A stretch of DNA of 64,000 nt from Rhopalosiphum padi (GCF_020882245.1 NC_083599.1:3782001-3846000); one strand, 5' to 3'; shown: positions 12,531 to 24,639, numbered from the stretch's first letter. Notes: generated by a model from the sequence alone, not told the origin. Program-made: numbers and translations.

Positions 12531-13061
12531 CAGTGGTGTATTGCTAAAAATATTCGTGGGTATACGCCTTCTAGATCTTAGGTGTCAATGATATACCTAT
12601 AACATTGAATCAAAAAAAATTTTTTCTCGCTTCCCTCGAATTCACTAACAATCTTTATTCTAATTATCAGTACCTATCACTTTGACCAAAGATTAACTTA
12701 AAAAAAATAGTACAGTCTAAGAAATTAGAATGGTTACTAACTACCAATAACTTAGTGATTAGTACACTAATCATGATTTCTAGGGCCCGGAACTTGATGC
12801 ATTTGCATCTTTTTTTCTAACGATTACATTCGAGGGTCGTCTTTACAGAAATTTAATTCATCAAAAATAGAATTTAATAGTACAGTTTTTATTTTGTATT
12901 TTTAGGGAATTTTATTAATTTTTGAAAATTCTAACAGGTATACGGGGCTATACGGCCGTATACTCGCGTATCGTCGTTTATTTAGAGAGTATACGCTAAA
13001 CAAAAAAATTGAGAAGTAAGTATACGCCGTATACCCCCGTATACCCTCCAATACACCACTG
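12531..13061. mobile_element. Non-autonomous hAT element (MITE) with 8-bp target duplication
   Basis: Terminal inverted repeats CAGTGGTGTATTG and CAATACACCACTG bound a 531-bp element. It is flanked by the identical 8-bp repeat TGTAAGAG at 12523-12530 and 13062-13069. The terminal repeat is shared with the larger hAT element at 21909-23029, so both belong to one family. The interior carries inverted 'gtatacgcc' words near both ends and no coding frame. Confidence 0.9.
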
Positions 13062-13169
13062 TGTAAGAGTGTAAGACAGCAAATAATATTATGGCTTTAA
13101 TAAGCTACATGTATACCTACATTTATTTTATACGCAACCAAAGCGACCAACTGACAAAGTGAAAACAAA

Positions 13170-13595
13170 TTATTTTATTACTTTTTTTTATTGTAATCAG
13201 TACTTTTTGTTTACCTAACAAATATTAAATTAATAACAATCAAGATTTTATAAAATGTATAGATAATTAAATCATGTTAAAAAAAAAAAAATACAAAATT
13301 AAATATCATTATATTTTATACATAATATAATACAACGTATTCAATATGTAACATTTTTAGTTTATAATATTAGCTGCTATTAGAATTTCCACAGCCATCA
13401 CAAGTAATAACGGAAATTCGGGAATATATAGCGTGCTGTTTGGGTTAGATCTTTTCTTCACCATGTATTTACAATATTCTTTTAAAACGTGAGAACTACA
13501 ACAAAAACAAGAAAAAGAATATCAATAAGGCTTCTGTTAACAAGGTTTATATTGTATTATATATTTATATGATGGCTGTCGTCACCGCTACTTAC
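13170..13595. repeat. Diverged duplicate of 10035-10430
   Basis: This is the partner copy of the older local duplication. On the minus strand it forms the intron directly downstream of the elongin C-like exon. Confidence 0.8.
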
Positions 13596-13789
13596 GGGAC
13601 TTCTTTGAAGCGGATTTCATTGATTTCATTTTCTGCTATCTGTACGGGGTCATTTAATATAGCTCTGATATTGCCTGACATCATGGCAAGCTCCTGTTTT
13701 ATAATAAATTCGTGACCGTCATTAGATATCAGCATGACATACTTCGAATTCGGACCGCACAATCCACCATATCCCGAACTCCCTTGGTC
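13596..13789 (-). CDS. Elongin C-like exon (Skp1/BTB fold), partial gene
   Basis: This 194-bp exon has a clean acceptor (TTTAG) and donor (GTAAGT). It encodes about 64 residues matching the N-terminal half of elongin C: 'YGGLCGPNSKYVMLIS', 'NDGHEFIIKQELA', 'MSGNIRAIL', 'AENEINEIRFKEVP'. Elongin C is the small BTB/Skp1-fold adaptor of the elongin BC complex and of cullin-2/5 ubiquitin ligases. The usual C-terminal half ('SHVL...', ending in FLDC in the conserved family) was not found downstream. The sequence departs from the nearly invariant animal protein at many positions, which suggests a divergent paralogue or decaying copy. It starts in phase 0 and so can join the exon at 14542-14643. Confidence 0.7.
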
Positions 13790-14541
13790 CTAAACACAAC
13801 CAAACCTAATTACTAATTAGCCATAATTTATAATTTTGACCAAGCAAAAATATTGTTATTGATATTAAAAAAAAAAAAATACCTAAAATAAGTCAATAAT
13901 TTAAATTGTCTATAATTAGTTCTAAAACAGTTAAGTACTTTCCTTCCTATTATAGTAATATAAGAAATCTGAAATTAACTCAGATTAGGTACCTAACTAT
14001 ATTGTTATAATGTTATTAATTTATTATATCATTATGATTTAAAAATTAAAATAAATCACATATTTACTTAATACATATGTAGTCTATATCAACATAGGTA
14101 AAAAAGGTACCTAACTTTGGTCTTAAATCAGAGTGAATTATAAATGTTCAATGATATAATAATAATAATTTAACATCATTATTATACCTTAGTCACCTAT
14201 TTAAATATTAAAATGTGTATAATTATAGGAGAAATAATAACTGTGGAGATAAAATATAACGTAATCAATTAATTGTAATTATACTATTATAGTAATAACT
14301 TTTTTTTATGATTACACGTAAAAAAATTAAAAATAATGAACTAAGTTTGTTAATTATTTTGTAGAAACTTTTTTGTGTTTATCATATTGTGTTTTGATGG
14401 CTAGGTGGGTATAATTTTACTGACATATTGTTTTGTTTGTAATCTACTGTTATATTAATGTAACTTAATTTCTAAGATAATTATTAAAATATTAATTATA
14501 TAAATATTAATTAATTCGAGGGATTTTAACGAGGTACATAC

Positions 14542-14643
14542 TATATCAGTTGCATTAGATTCACTAGAATTCTTGTTAATCTGCAGGCCATCTAATTGTG
14601 AACACACTTCAGCCACTCTCTGTACTAACTCAGGCAACTTTTC
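14542..14643 (-). CDS. Putative internal exon, unknown protein
   Basis: A 102-bp segment (34 codons) lies between an acceptor GTTTTAG and a donor GTATGT. It starts and ends in phase 0. It reads 'EKLPELVQRVAEVCSQLDG', then 'LQINKNSSESNATDI', an amphipathic, helix-like sequence. It lies on the same strand as the elongin C-like exon downstream and the exon at 15886-16088 upstream, and its phases fit both. I recognise no domain. Confidence 0.4.
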
Positions 14644-15644
14644 CTAAAACAATTAAATTTAATATATTAATTGATGATATTTGAAATATACAGAAACATA
14701 CGCTACATTATTATGTTTATAATCTATTATTAATATAAATTATATATATATTATATTATATCATATAATTTCTACTATGTTATTAGTTATTACCATTATA
14801 AAAGCTGATTGGCGTTTATTTTATAAATAAATAAATAGTCTAACACGATCACTAAAAAGAATTATTTATTCAAAATCACAGCAATCAACCATAGTAACAA
14901 CCAATATTTATTGAATTATAGACCTAATCACAAAATTATGCATACAATGATATTAATATCAATTATTAAAACACAATACTCACTGTACATATTTCTTAGT
15001 AGGTATGTCAAATACAAAACTATATTAAATAAAAAATTAATCTTTATTCATAAAAGATAATTATCAATACATATTGCGTAAATTTTATGAAATATTAAAA
15101 CCTCTTACATCAACAAATAAGTCATACCAGAGCATTGGCTAAAAAAAAAATGATATTAATGGTTTATAAGTTATAATCTTAATAAGCCATAAAAAGGATT
15201 AAAAAGTTATAATATTCTACAGCCAACTCATACAGTGTTATACAGTATATCACTTAGTCACATACAATTTGTCACTAATCATTGTAAAACCAAAATAAGG
15301 GAAAACAACAGGTTACCTCATACAAGCCAATATGACAAATCTCAAGCATTACTAAGTCTATACTAAAGACTTTTCCATGATTGTTTAAAATCAATCATAA
15401 CAGAAAGAAGGCTCATATAAGACCATCAGTTTGAATTTGTGATAAACATGAGAGAAAGTATTGTATACAATATTTTCTTGTATTTCTAATTTCTAATTAA
15501 TAATTATATACATAAATATATAATATTACATTATAATACATATATTTGTATTTATAAATTAATTATTAAAATGATAAAATAAAAAAGTTTTAAATAGTTA
15601 GTATTTTAAATGTTAAAATTATTTACTTTGAGAAATTTTAAGTA

Positions 15645-15672
15645 AGTACATACTTCATCAGTTGCATGAGAA
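15645..15672 (-). other. Third copy of an exon-end/donor signature
   Basis: The minus strand here reads 'catgcaactgatgaag' followed by TATGTACTTACTTAAAA. This parallels the exon ends at 14542 ('aatgcaactgatatag'/TATGTACC) and 15886 ('aataccaccaatgaag'/TATGTACC). No open exon body or acceptor is evident upstream, so it may be a degraded copy of a duplicated exon. Confidence 0.3.
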
Positions 15673-15885
15673 TTAGTTATATACATATATATTTTATTTA
15701 GTACTCATAAAATTCTAAGAAATTATAGGCATGCAATAAGGTATTTATTGCAAGACAATTTTATTATAAAGTTATAGGTTGTCTGAACAACTCCTTTCTT
15801 AATTCCCTTCGGATTACCGCGAGGTTACTTTATTAGTATTTATTTTCGATATTAGCTAGGTAATAGGTACTAGGTAGGTACATAC

Positions 15886-16088
15886 TTCATTGGTGGTATT
15901 GGATATTATACTACATGCATTATGTTTCTGCAGAACTTCTGTGTTTGGACATCCTTTTGCTGGTTTTTGGTGTAACTGCAGAAACTCATCGTTATGAATT
16001 CCTATAAGATAAGGAATTGGATTTTGATGTTTTAACTTATCCAGTATTTCTTCAATGATTTCATATTTATCATTATCTTCTACAGGAT
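15886..16088 (-). CDS. Putative internal exon, unknown protein
   Basis: A 203-bp segment runs from acceptor TTTACAG to donor GTATGT. Two bases complete a codon, then 67 codons follow: 'PVEDNDKYEIIEEILDKLKH', 'PIPYLIGIHNDEFLQLHQKP', 'CSIISNTTNE'. It enters in phase 1 and leaves in phase 0. That is compatible with a donor at 16186 inside the integrase-like frame upstream and with the exon at 14542-14643 downstream. No domain is recognised. Confidence 0.45.
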
Positions 16089-16142
16089 CTGTAAACAAGT
16101 TTCATAAATAAATAATTAAATTGTTATTAAATACTGTTATTT

Positions 16143-16784
16143 TTATTTTTTCAGTATATTATATAGGTAAAGTTTTATTTTATTACTTGAAAATATAGGT
16201 AAATCAATTTCGACCTTGTCATTGAAAACTTTTTTTCTTTTTGCTTGAATATTGACTGTAAAGACTGACTCTGTTCTGCGTTTTAATCCAATTACACATT
16301 GTTTAGAATTTAAGGAGTAGGTGTTGTTAAAATTAATCGGTAAATGTATAGCTTCATAATAAATATTGTGATTTATTTGAAATTGTATCATATCTAACCC
16401 CTCAATCCATTTATTTGTGTCATTAATCATTAACCAAGCATCAATCATCTCGCTAATGATTTTTGTAATACCGTCTGTGGGATTCTTTTTACTGTTAATT
16501 TGTATACTTTCATAAGCCACAATAATGTGTATTCCCAAATGGTATAAATTATATTCAACTTGACAGGCAAATGTTTTACCTCTATTGCATTTTAATATGT
16601 AAGGAACTCCTGTAGTTGTAAATATTTCGTACAATACATGTGCCATCTCTTTTTCGAGTATACTCGTTAGAGGTCTTAGTATACAACGCCGCGTGTTGAG
16701 GTCTTGATAAATTAATACAAATTTGGAAATTCTATCGGTACGATTTTGGTTGTCGATAAAATCGATACGACATATAGATTTCAT
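16143..16784 (-). CDS. Integrase-core-like protein (KRBA2-type), catalytic residues lost
   Basis: An uninterrupted 213-codon frame resembles the DDE integrase core of KRBA2-like transposon-derived proteins. It has the 'IDFIDNQ' strand with the first Asp, then 'FVLIYQDLNTRRCILRPLTS', 'IFTTTGVPYILKCNRGKTF', and a 'WIEGLDMIQFQINH' segment. The usual SDNG motif reads CNRG (Asp to Asn), and the usual GSVERAN motif reads NSKKNPT (Glu to Lys). The enzyme should therefore be inactive. The frame either ends at its own stop (16143) or is spliced from a possible GTAATA donor at 16186 into the next exon. The open frame despite active-site loss could mean domestication or simply recent decay. The family assignment is from memory. 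Confidence 0.6.
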   Translation of the reverse strand: MKSICRIDFIDNQNRTDRISKFVLIYQDLNTRRCILRPLTSILEKEMAHVLYEIFTTTGVPYILKCNRGKTFACQVEYNLYHLGIHIIVAYESIQINSKKNPTDGITKIISEMIDAWLMINDTNKWIEGLDMIQFQINHNIYYEAIHLPINFNNTYSLNSKQCVIGLKRRTESVFTVNIQAKRKKVFNDKVEIDLPIFSSNKIKLYLYNILKK

Positions 16785-16799
16785 TGTAATGATTCGGTC

Positions 16800-19700
16800 G
16801 AATTATTAGTAACAAATAATATATAGGGCTTCAACGGTACTCAGACTGCTATAATTGACGTCCTGTGTAACATTTCTGTAAAACTCAAAAATATGAACCT
16901 CCATTGCATTATATAAGAAAATAAAAAAAATTTAAAAGCAGTTAATTATTATTATTGTATATAATATATAAGGTATATTCTATAGTAGGTAATGTATAAT
17001 AACTTATTTAGGTAGTTTCTACTTTTCTAGTTAGATAGGTATGTACAATAACAGTGAACGTTTTCAGATGGGATAAAAATAATATAATGCTTAATCAATA
17101 CAACTTATACTAAAATCTACCATAAAAAAGTTTAAAATACATAGCTAGATTGACAATATTTTTCTACATTTTCCTAACTTAGCCTATTGGTATTATTGTT
17201 AAAAAATGTAAAATTAAAACTAACAACAATAATATTATAGTGAAACACATTGAATAGATAATAATATCTATCATACACTATTCTTAATTTCTCTTTGAAA
17301 TTCTATGAAATTATCTGATTCGTGTAAGATATTTAATAATCTATATATCTAGTTTTCTATATATCTGCAGTTAATAAAACTGTACATCTGTACCTACTTA
17401 AGTATTGTTTTTGGATCTTTTTATGAAACGACCGGAGCGGTTATAATTGTTTAATAGTACCTAAAAAGTAAAACGTAATGCTTGTAAATAATAGAAAACC
17501 TACAGGCTGCAGGTGCCAACCTATCCAATAGTTAGGTAATTCAAAATGTCCATTGAAAAGAATGACATAATAATAATTTATTAGTTAGCTAACGTAGGTT
17601 TTAGTTTTTAAAATATTCCACGATTGTCATTTAAAAATATACATTTTTTTAAACTTTATTTTAGAACAAAAAATCTGTAATTTAAATTTACAATAATGAA
17701 TACTTATTTATACTTACAATTTCCTTTTTTTTTATAATAATTGTTTTTTATTGAAATAGATATAAGTATTATCCTATGAATTATGAAATTAATTTATAGG
17801 TAGGTAGATTAGGTATCTATTTAAATTAGTATTTAATTTTAGGTGAAAATCAATAGGAACCTATATACTATATGCATCATTTTTCTAAAAAATAGGTACC
17901 TATGTATCTAAGTAGGTATATTTACTATTTTCATCGAGTTGGTAAATTACCGCCATCTTAATATTTATGTCAAATACATAAAATTGCGTCGATGTCAGTT
18001 TCAAATGGTATTGCATGAAAATTAAATCCGAGTTAAACACAACAGTGAATTTTTTACACTAAAATATGGGACAAATTTCATGTACCTACTTATATTCAAA
18101 TATCTAAAACTTGTATACTTATATACTACGGACTATCGGCGTATGCCCGGTTCCATCCACCTAAATTAGATATTTTATTCACAATACTTATACATAGTGA
18201 CCGACGTCACTGCAAGTATCTATCTTGTATCTTGTATCTACCTGGCCAATGATTAGCACGCCATTTTCTTAAAATAAAATAAATTTTTATAAATAAATTA
18301 AGTAAAAAGTTTTGTACACACACTTGATAACTTATATCCCAAGTCTAAAATTTCGAACATATTATCCGATTTATATTCTGAAAATTAAATTTAAGTTTAT
18401 CAGTCTCTTTTATAGGTTTTTGCGAGGGTTAATATTAGGAAAAATGCACCTTGTTCCTACACGAGAAAAATAATTTTAAATTCTCAGGAATAAAAATTTT
18501 TTTTTAAAATGTAGGTACTAATAATCTTATAAAGATAATATAGTTAAGCAATTGATTAAACTGAAGTATTTCGATAAAATTAAAAGTTGCAAATATACCA
18601 TATACACGATATTATACTAACATAAAATAATATTATATGTATGATAAACATTAATATATAAAAATAAATGAATAAATACGTACACGCATGGAAATTATTA
18701 GCTGTTAAATGTTGAAAGGCGATTGTTGGCTGTGGATACTAAGAAAATTTAATTTTAATAAAAAACAAAATAAAAAATTATTAATAATATTAATTTATAT
18801 TAATCTAGCTAAGAAAAATAACAGAAAAGACGCAACTTGCACATGATGCGATCTCAGTCTGCAATTGAAGACTAATGAAAATAAAATATATGAATCGAAG
18901 GAATTTAACCATTTACTAGATATCCTCTTTTTGACAATTTAAAAACCTTAATTATCGGTCTTTAGTATACAGACGTTTTAAAAAGCACCAATTGTTGGTT
19001 TATATATACTAATTTGAGTTTTACGTAGGTATGTAGGTGATTAACACATCATTAATGCATTAAAATGACCATTATCAAACGAGACGATTAAAATGTACCT
19101 ATACTTACCGACACTACATTTTCTTATAAAATAGTTTTATTTGTATTTTTTCTATTCGTTTGATGAAATCATTAATTTAACATCTGCTGTTGTTGATAAA
19201 TATTTAGAGAAATAATTAAACCACTATTGATTTGATTTTAGATCTGAAAAATTATCATTAGACACAGCAAACATTCTTGAAAACCACTTTAATTATTTAT
19301 CAATAAAATATTATATATTTTTTTTAATTTAAGAGCATATTTTTTTAGTGTTTATCTTTATACGTGAATATAATGATATGAATGAACCGGTGCTAGAACT
19401 TCCTGTATAAAAATCGAACCTAACTAAAACCTCTATATAGTCTATATACCTATCAAAAGAAATTTTGTATGTCATTGTTTAACTTTCCATATAATTTAAG
19501 AAAAAAAAATAGATGGTGTCAGTAATTTTAAATTACAAATAATAAGGTAATCTTATTAGGTTACTACTTACTATACTCTATGTAATACTTAAATCCGTGC
19601 TTTCAGTCAATAATTGTGAGATACCACTTACTATTTTTTTCCAAGAAAATCTAATTTGCTTGGACCCCAAAAATTATATTTTTTTTGTTTTTTTAGCATA

Positions 19701-21145
19701 TTTAATAATTTTATACTGTTATAAATCTTGAGCCCTTCTATAATGACTATTAATTTAATCATTGGAAATAGACCATTTAATCTTACCCTTACCAGAAAAT
19801 GAATAATAATATACTCTCTGAATTTCATTTACCAATATAATATTATTATCTTTGGGTACTTATTTAATTTATAACATTTTAGCATTAATGCAATACAACT
19901 GCATGCAGCTGCTAATTGGCGATTAAGGATACTAAGAAAATACGTTGATACACAATTAGATATTAGTGTAAACGTGTAAAGTATTTTTTTTTCACATTTA
20001 TAAACAGTAAACACTGATAATTAATTTAGACATTTATTTATAAAGCATAAGACAATACCTATGTAATATTACTATTTAAAAATCGTTACACTATTGGCTA
20101 TATGGTTTGTAATATTATATAAGTAGAGCATAATATATAACAATATGCAGATTGAAGATTATTTCTAAAAAAAATCTAATTTGCTTTACGACTGATGGCG
20201 TTTTTTTTTAGATCAAACTTAATTTTTAATTTGTAAGTACATTATTATTACATATCTTTGATTAAGCCAATAATCAATATGATTTCTTATAAGTAGGTTT
20301 CTAATAGGTACAAATAATAAATATATAAGTATACTGAGTACTGACTATGTGAATATGTGATATTATCATATTATCATGATAATATTTTAGTAATATTTTA
20401 CAGGAAAATACTTTGCCGAAGTGTGAGTACGAGTACCACACTATATACCGATGTCATTTACATGTACCCATTAAATCATTAAAATTTGTTAACCTATTTA
20501 TTGCCTGTCAGTAAAAAATCAGCAATGTTGTATATTATTATTAGGAAAAAACCATTTTCGGATTCTTCGACAGTTTCCTCAAGTATTAAAATAATCTATA
20601 GATAACTATCAAAATATTTTGTCATTTTAGCATTTTTTTTTAGGTCATCAACTTCCAAGCCCTAATAATTACATTTATAAATTATAAATAGTTACAAGTA
20701 CTTGCATACCAAAATAGGAAAATAATGAAAACAATTTTTTATTATTTCTAAATAATAGTTATCAATTATAAAATATTGAAAATTTGGAACTCACTTACAA
20801 ATATATTCTGTATTTTGATCAGTGTTTAATTCCATTTACATTCTATTGTACATGTCAACATTAATTTATGATAGTTTATTTTCATATTTTATCAATTCAT
20901 GCTGTCATATCAAAATAGAAGAATAACTCAATAACATATTGATAAATGAATCAATGATTGTGTTTTATTAAAGCTAACATAATACACATTTTAAATATTT
21001 TAAGAAATTTTTTTTTAAATCTCAATGACCTAGAAAAGGTTTGCCACTTAAGATCTAAGATATAGGCATATAACATTAAATAATATTAAAAACATAATTT
21101 GATAAATAATGACTTATAGTTTAAAAAATAAAAATATAATTTATT
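16800..21145. other. Intergenic region, no gene recognised
   Basis: I found no conserved coding sequence in these 4.3 kb. Small open frames on the minus strand at 19631-20014 lack splice context and domain features. The segment near 18715-18745 ('gcgattgttggctgtggata') is similar to one near 19915-19940, suggesting a shared old repeat. A transposon-end-like 'atcaacttccaagcccta' lies at about 20649-20666. A perfect palindrome 'atattatcatgataatat' lies near 20370. Confidence 0.4.
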
Positions 21146-24100
21146 TTAACATTGTGAAGAATTTAATTTAGAAATGGCTTTCTTTACATTTGTAATCTGG
21201 GAAGAATCAACGTCAGTATCACTTGTTAAATTTTTGGATAAATTAACCATGTATGTATCAATAGTCTCATAGGTAGGTGACTCAGTGTTATCTAAAAAAA
21301 CACAAATATATTTAAAATATAATAATTATAAATTTAAATCATTGAAATAATTAATATAATTATAGATAAAATAATATATTATTTGGCTATTTTTTATAAT
21401 TTTTATATTTATAAATAGTACAAGTAGTATAAATGTTAAAGCTATTCAAAGTTTTTTATTATGTAATTCGTAGCTGTATAACAGATACAACAATAAACAC
21501 GTTTGTAAGTAAAAGTGAGACAACAATTAGTTTTAACCCTGTAATCTATTTTAACATAATAAATCTAGTGATTCTACCCGCTGAATAGAAAATTGAAAAG
21601 TGCCAGCCACTAGATATACATTTTAAACAATTCAAAATATATTTATATTTTATTTATTTTCAAGAAGATAATGGGTTCTATAATATGTAGTTAGTAATAT
21701 GTTAAATCACAATAAATGCTAGCTCTTAAACACCCAAGATTTTGTACCATGATTGATCATTATAATGAATGATTTATTAAGTGTTTATAAGTACTATATC
21801 TATTCAAAATTTCGGGTAATGTTATTTCACAATCTTTTAAAAAATGCTATTTGGCAGAATTCAAATAAAAAAAAGTACTAGGTATTTTATTATTATTAAT
21901 TAGATAACCAGTGGTGTAGTGGAGGGTATATGGTGTATACCCAAAACGCTAAAATTCTTGAATGCGTATAGGAAATAAAATAAAATAAATACGCGGGTAT
22001 ATGGTCGTAGCATTGGAATTGGTAGAATTGGTGTTAGGTGTATCAGAATAATTAATTATGATTAATCATAAAATTATAAGAAATAAGAAAATTTAAAATT
22101 TTCCAAACGTCATAACTCCTTAAATTACTCATGGTTTATTTATTTATCATCAGAAATTATTAATAAACTATAAACATTGAATACTACGTAAACATAATAA
22201 ATTAGGCAGGTAGTAGGTATTAGGTAGTAGAAACTAGATACTAATAAGTGATAATACATGCTTGTTGTTTATTACATTTAATTTAATAAAACAAATATTT
22301 ATAATTAAATTAATATTATGAGTTATGACAGTGGCAATAATATGATATATATATAAGACATGGAGAAAATAAAATACAACCATTGGGCCGTAGATTTTTA
22401 TTAAATACATCTGTACTAGTACAAGAAATGAGAAACTTTATTCATAATAATATAATGAATGAAGAAATACAGGAATTAAATATACTTATAAAAACATTGC
22501 TAGTTTCTACAGCAGAATGTGAACGGGGATTTAGTTTAATGTTTAATGAATATAATATGTTCAGATCTAAGATCTAAATTGACAATAAAAAATATAACAA
22601 ATCTTATGTTTATCAATATAAATGGGCCACCTCTTAGTACATGGAAGTCAACCAAATATGTTGGAAGCTGGCTGTTACAGCACAGATCGGCCTGATAATC
22701 GGGATGATAACTGTTTGAAGAAAGTGGAGCCATTAGAAAAACATACAAATTTGGAAATTTTATAAATTATAAATAATAAAATAATAAATAAACACATTTA
22801 CTATAATGGAATTATATATTATTATATATTTAAATATATATATATAATAATAGATAAAACCTGTGTTGTTGAAGCCTTAATAAACTATTAAAAAAAAAAA
22901 AAAAAAATAATATATAAATTTAAGTTAAGTTTTAGTATACAGGGGGAGTGGGGAGGCGGAGCCCCCTACATATTAAATATTTCTCAATTTAAGTGTATAC
23001 CCAAAAAAATATTTACGACTATACCACTGTAGATAACAATTAAAATAGTTGTAGTATAAAATAAAATAAAATTTTTTTTTTTGAAATAATTACCTGTAAA
23101 TTCAAAGTTAGCAAAAGCATTTAGAAGTTTGGATCGTAATTTTTTTAAATATTCTTCATATTTTGTACAATCAGCTTCGAGTTTTTCAGTGTCAGCTTTT
23201 AATTTGGCAGTAAAATGTTGTAAATTTTCATTATGTTTATCTAAGACACATACTTCTTGTTCTTGAGTTGTTACATTTTTACGGAAGTTCCTTAATTCAG
23301 TTTCTCTAGCTATATAAAAATAAATAAATAAATATATATTAATAAAATAAAATAAAATAAATACCAACCTTTATTGAAGTCTAAGAATTCTTCAGAAAAT
23401 ATAGGTATGTCATGTGCTGCATTATTGTTTTTACTAGATGTATTTTTTTTTTTTAATTCTTGATCCTAAATAGAATAAGTACATAGATAATTCATAATTA
23501 TTAAGTATTAACAATGAGTTTATAATTTTACAAAAATTCATTCTGTAATATAAATATTATTCATCCAACCATTTTTATTCAAAAGCTTTAGTATAAAAAA
23601 AAAAGTTTTTTTAATTTGTTGTCAGTAGATAATTTTTACTATGAATTGGACATTTTATACAACCTTAATCTGTAATATATATTTTTATGTGTTTCTCATA
23701 ATGTAAATAAAATAACACTTTTTTTAATTTGATATTATGAAATCATAAATGTATAGTTTAATTACCATTTATTAATTAAAATTAAGAATTGTTGTAACAT
23801 ACGAATGAATTAAGATTTTCATAAATAATATTATTTAAAATTAAAAAAAAACCTTTTTAAAATATTGTAAAGTTATTATTTTATATAATATGTGGACTAA
23901 TATGTCATAAAAATTATATTAACTTTTTGTGAAAATAATATAATTGAATATTCAACTAACTTTTTGGATAGGAGTATTAATTTTTTTTTTGTTTAATTTG
24001 CTTTTAATAAAATTTTTGTAAGCATCAGTTTTTTTATAAGCAGCTAATTCTTCATCATATTTCACTCGGTCTTGTTCAGCAGCTAAAAGATATGGCTAAA

Positions 24101-24624
24101 AATATAAAATATTTCTTTATAAGAATAGTTAAAATTATTTCTAATGATAATTGGTGTGTTACTTAATAATATATTAAGAATTAATAAGGTACTTGTTTTT
24201 GATATGCCGGCAACTGGTTCCACTCAGTAGCTAATATTTTGGTTATTTCAGCAAATGATAAATTGGGATTTTCAGAACGAAATTGTACACGCCTTTTAGA
24301 CATAAATCGTATGTATCCTACAAATATAGACAAATAAGGAATGTATTTCTAGTAATTAAAAAATGTGCGTTAATTAATTACCAGAAGTCGGAGGTTTTGG
24401 AGCTGATTTGTCACGCAAATACGGTCTAGTTTTTTTAACTTTAGTTTTATTGACTTTTTTAGGCATGGCATTTTCGACGAACGTGACATCATCTTGACCT
24501 ATAACATTTAAAAGAACGCAATAGAAGAACGCGATGGAACCAACCTAACATTAAAATACAAAATTATAGATGTGCAAGTACCTGATGATTTGTCGATAGA
24601 GTCTGTGTTTTCAGAACTCGACAT
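21146..24624 (-). CDS. HMG20: HMG20A/B-like HMG-box protein, seven exons
   Basis: The exons, in transcript order, are 24582-24624, 24382-24498, 24193-24317, 23961-24095, 23369-23465, 23094-23309 and 21146-21291. All have GT-AG borders and consistent phase, giving 292 residues. Human HMG20A/B are 347 and 317. Residues 1-45 are basic and Lys-rich. The HMG box spans about 48-117 ('PKPPTSGYIRFMSKRR', 'NPNLSFAEITKILATEWNQL', 'AEQDRVKYDEELAAYKKTDA'). Then comes the family motif 'DIPIFSEEFLDFNKARETEL', a coiled coil at about 173-244, and a helical C-terminus ending 'SKLNSSQC'. HMG20 proteins are subunits of the CoREST/LSD1 (BRAF35) histone-demethylase repressor complex. The 1.8 kb last intron contains a hAT insertion. 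The start is the first ATG of exon 1. Confidence 0.93.
21909..23029 (+). mobile_element. hAT transposon (1.1 kb) inside the HMG20 last intron
   Basis: The terminal inverted repeats CAGTGGTGTAGT and, at the right end, the inverse of CAGTGGTATAGT bound this element. An identical 8-bp target duplication, TAGATAAC, lies at 21901-21908 and 23030-23037. The family matches the MITE at 12531-13061. It carries the remnant of a transposase C-terminal dimerisation region on the plus strand, antisense to the host gene, followed by an A-run near 22892. It is internally deleted relative to a full hAT transposase gene, so it is non-autonomous. Confidence 0.92.
22383..22577 (+). pseudogene. hAT transposase C-terminal (dimerisation) remnant
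   Basis: The frame contains 'LVSTAECERGFSLMFNEYN', the conserved hAT-C core (the 'S-x-A-x-x-E-R-x-F-S' pattern). It then continues, after a frame change near 22577, through 'NLMFININGPPLSTW'. It lies within the element 21909-23029. The start codon used by this frame is arbitrary. The upstream catalytic domain is missing. Confidence 0.75.
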
Positions 24625-24639
24625 TTGTAATCAATCAAG

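Noticed and set aside
19631..20014. Two consecutive minus-strand frames of 61-65 codons
   Set aside because: AT-rich chance frames with no conserved motif and no exon borders that link them.
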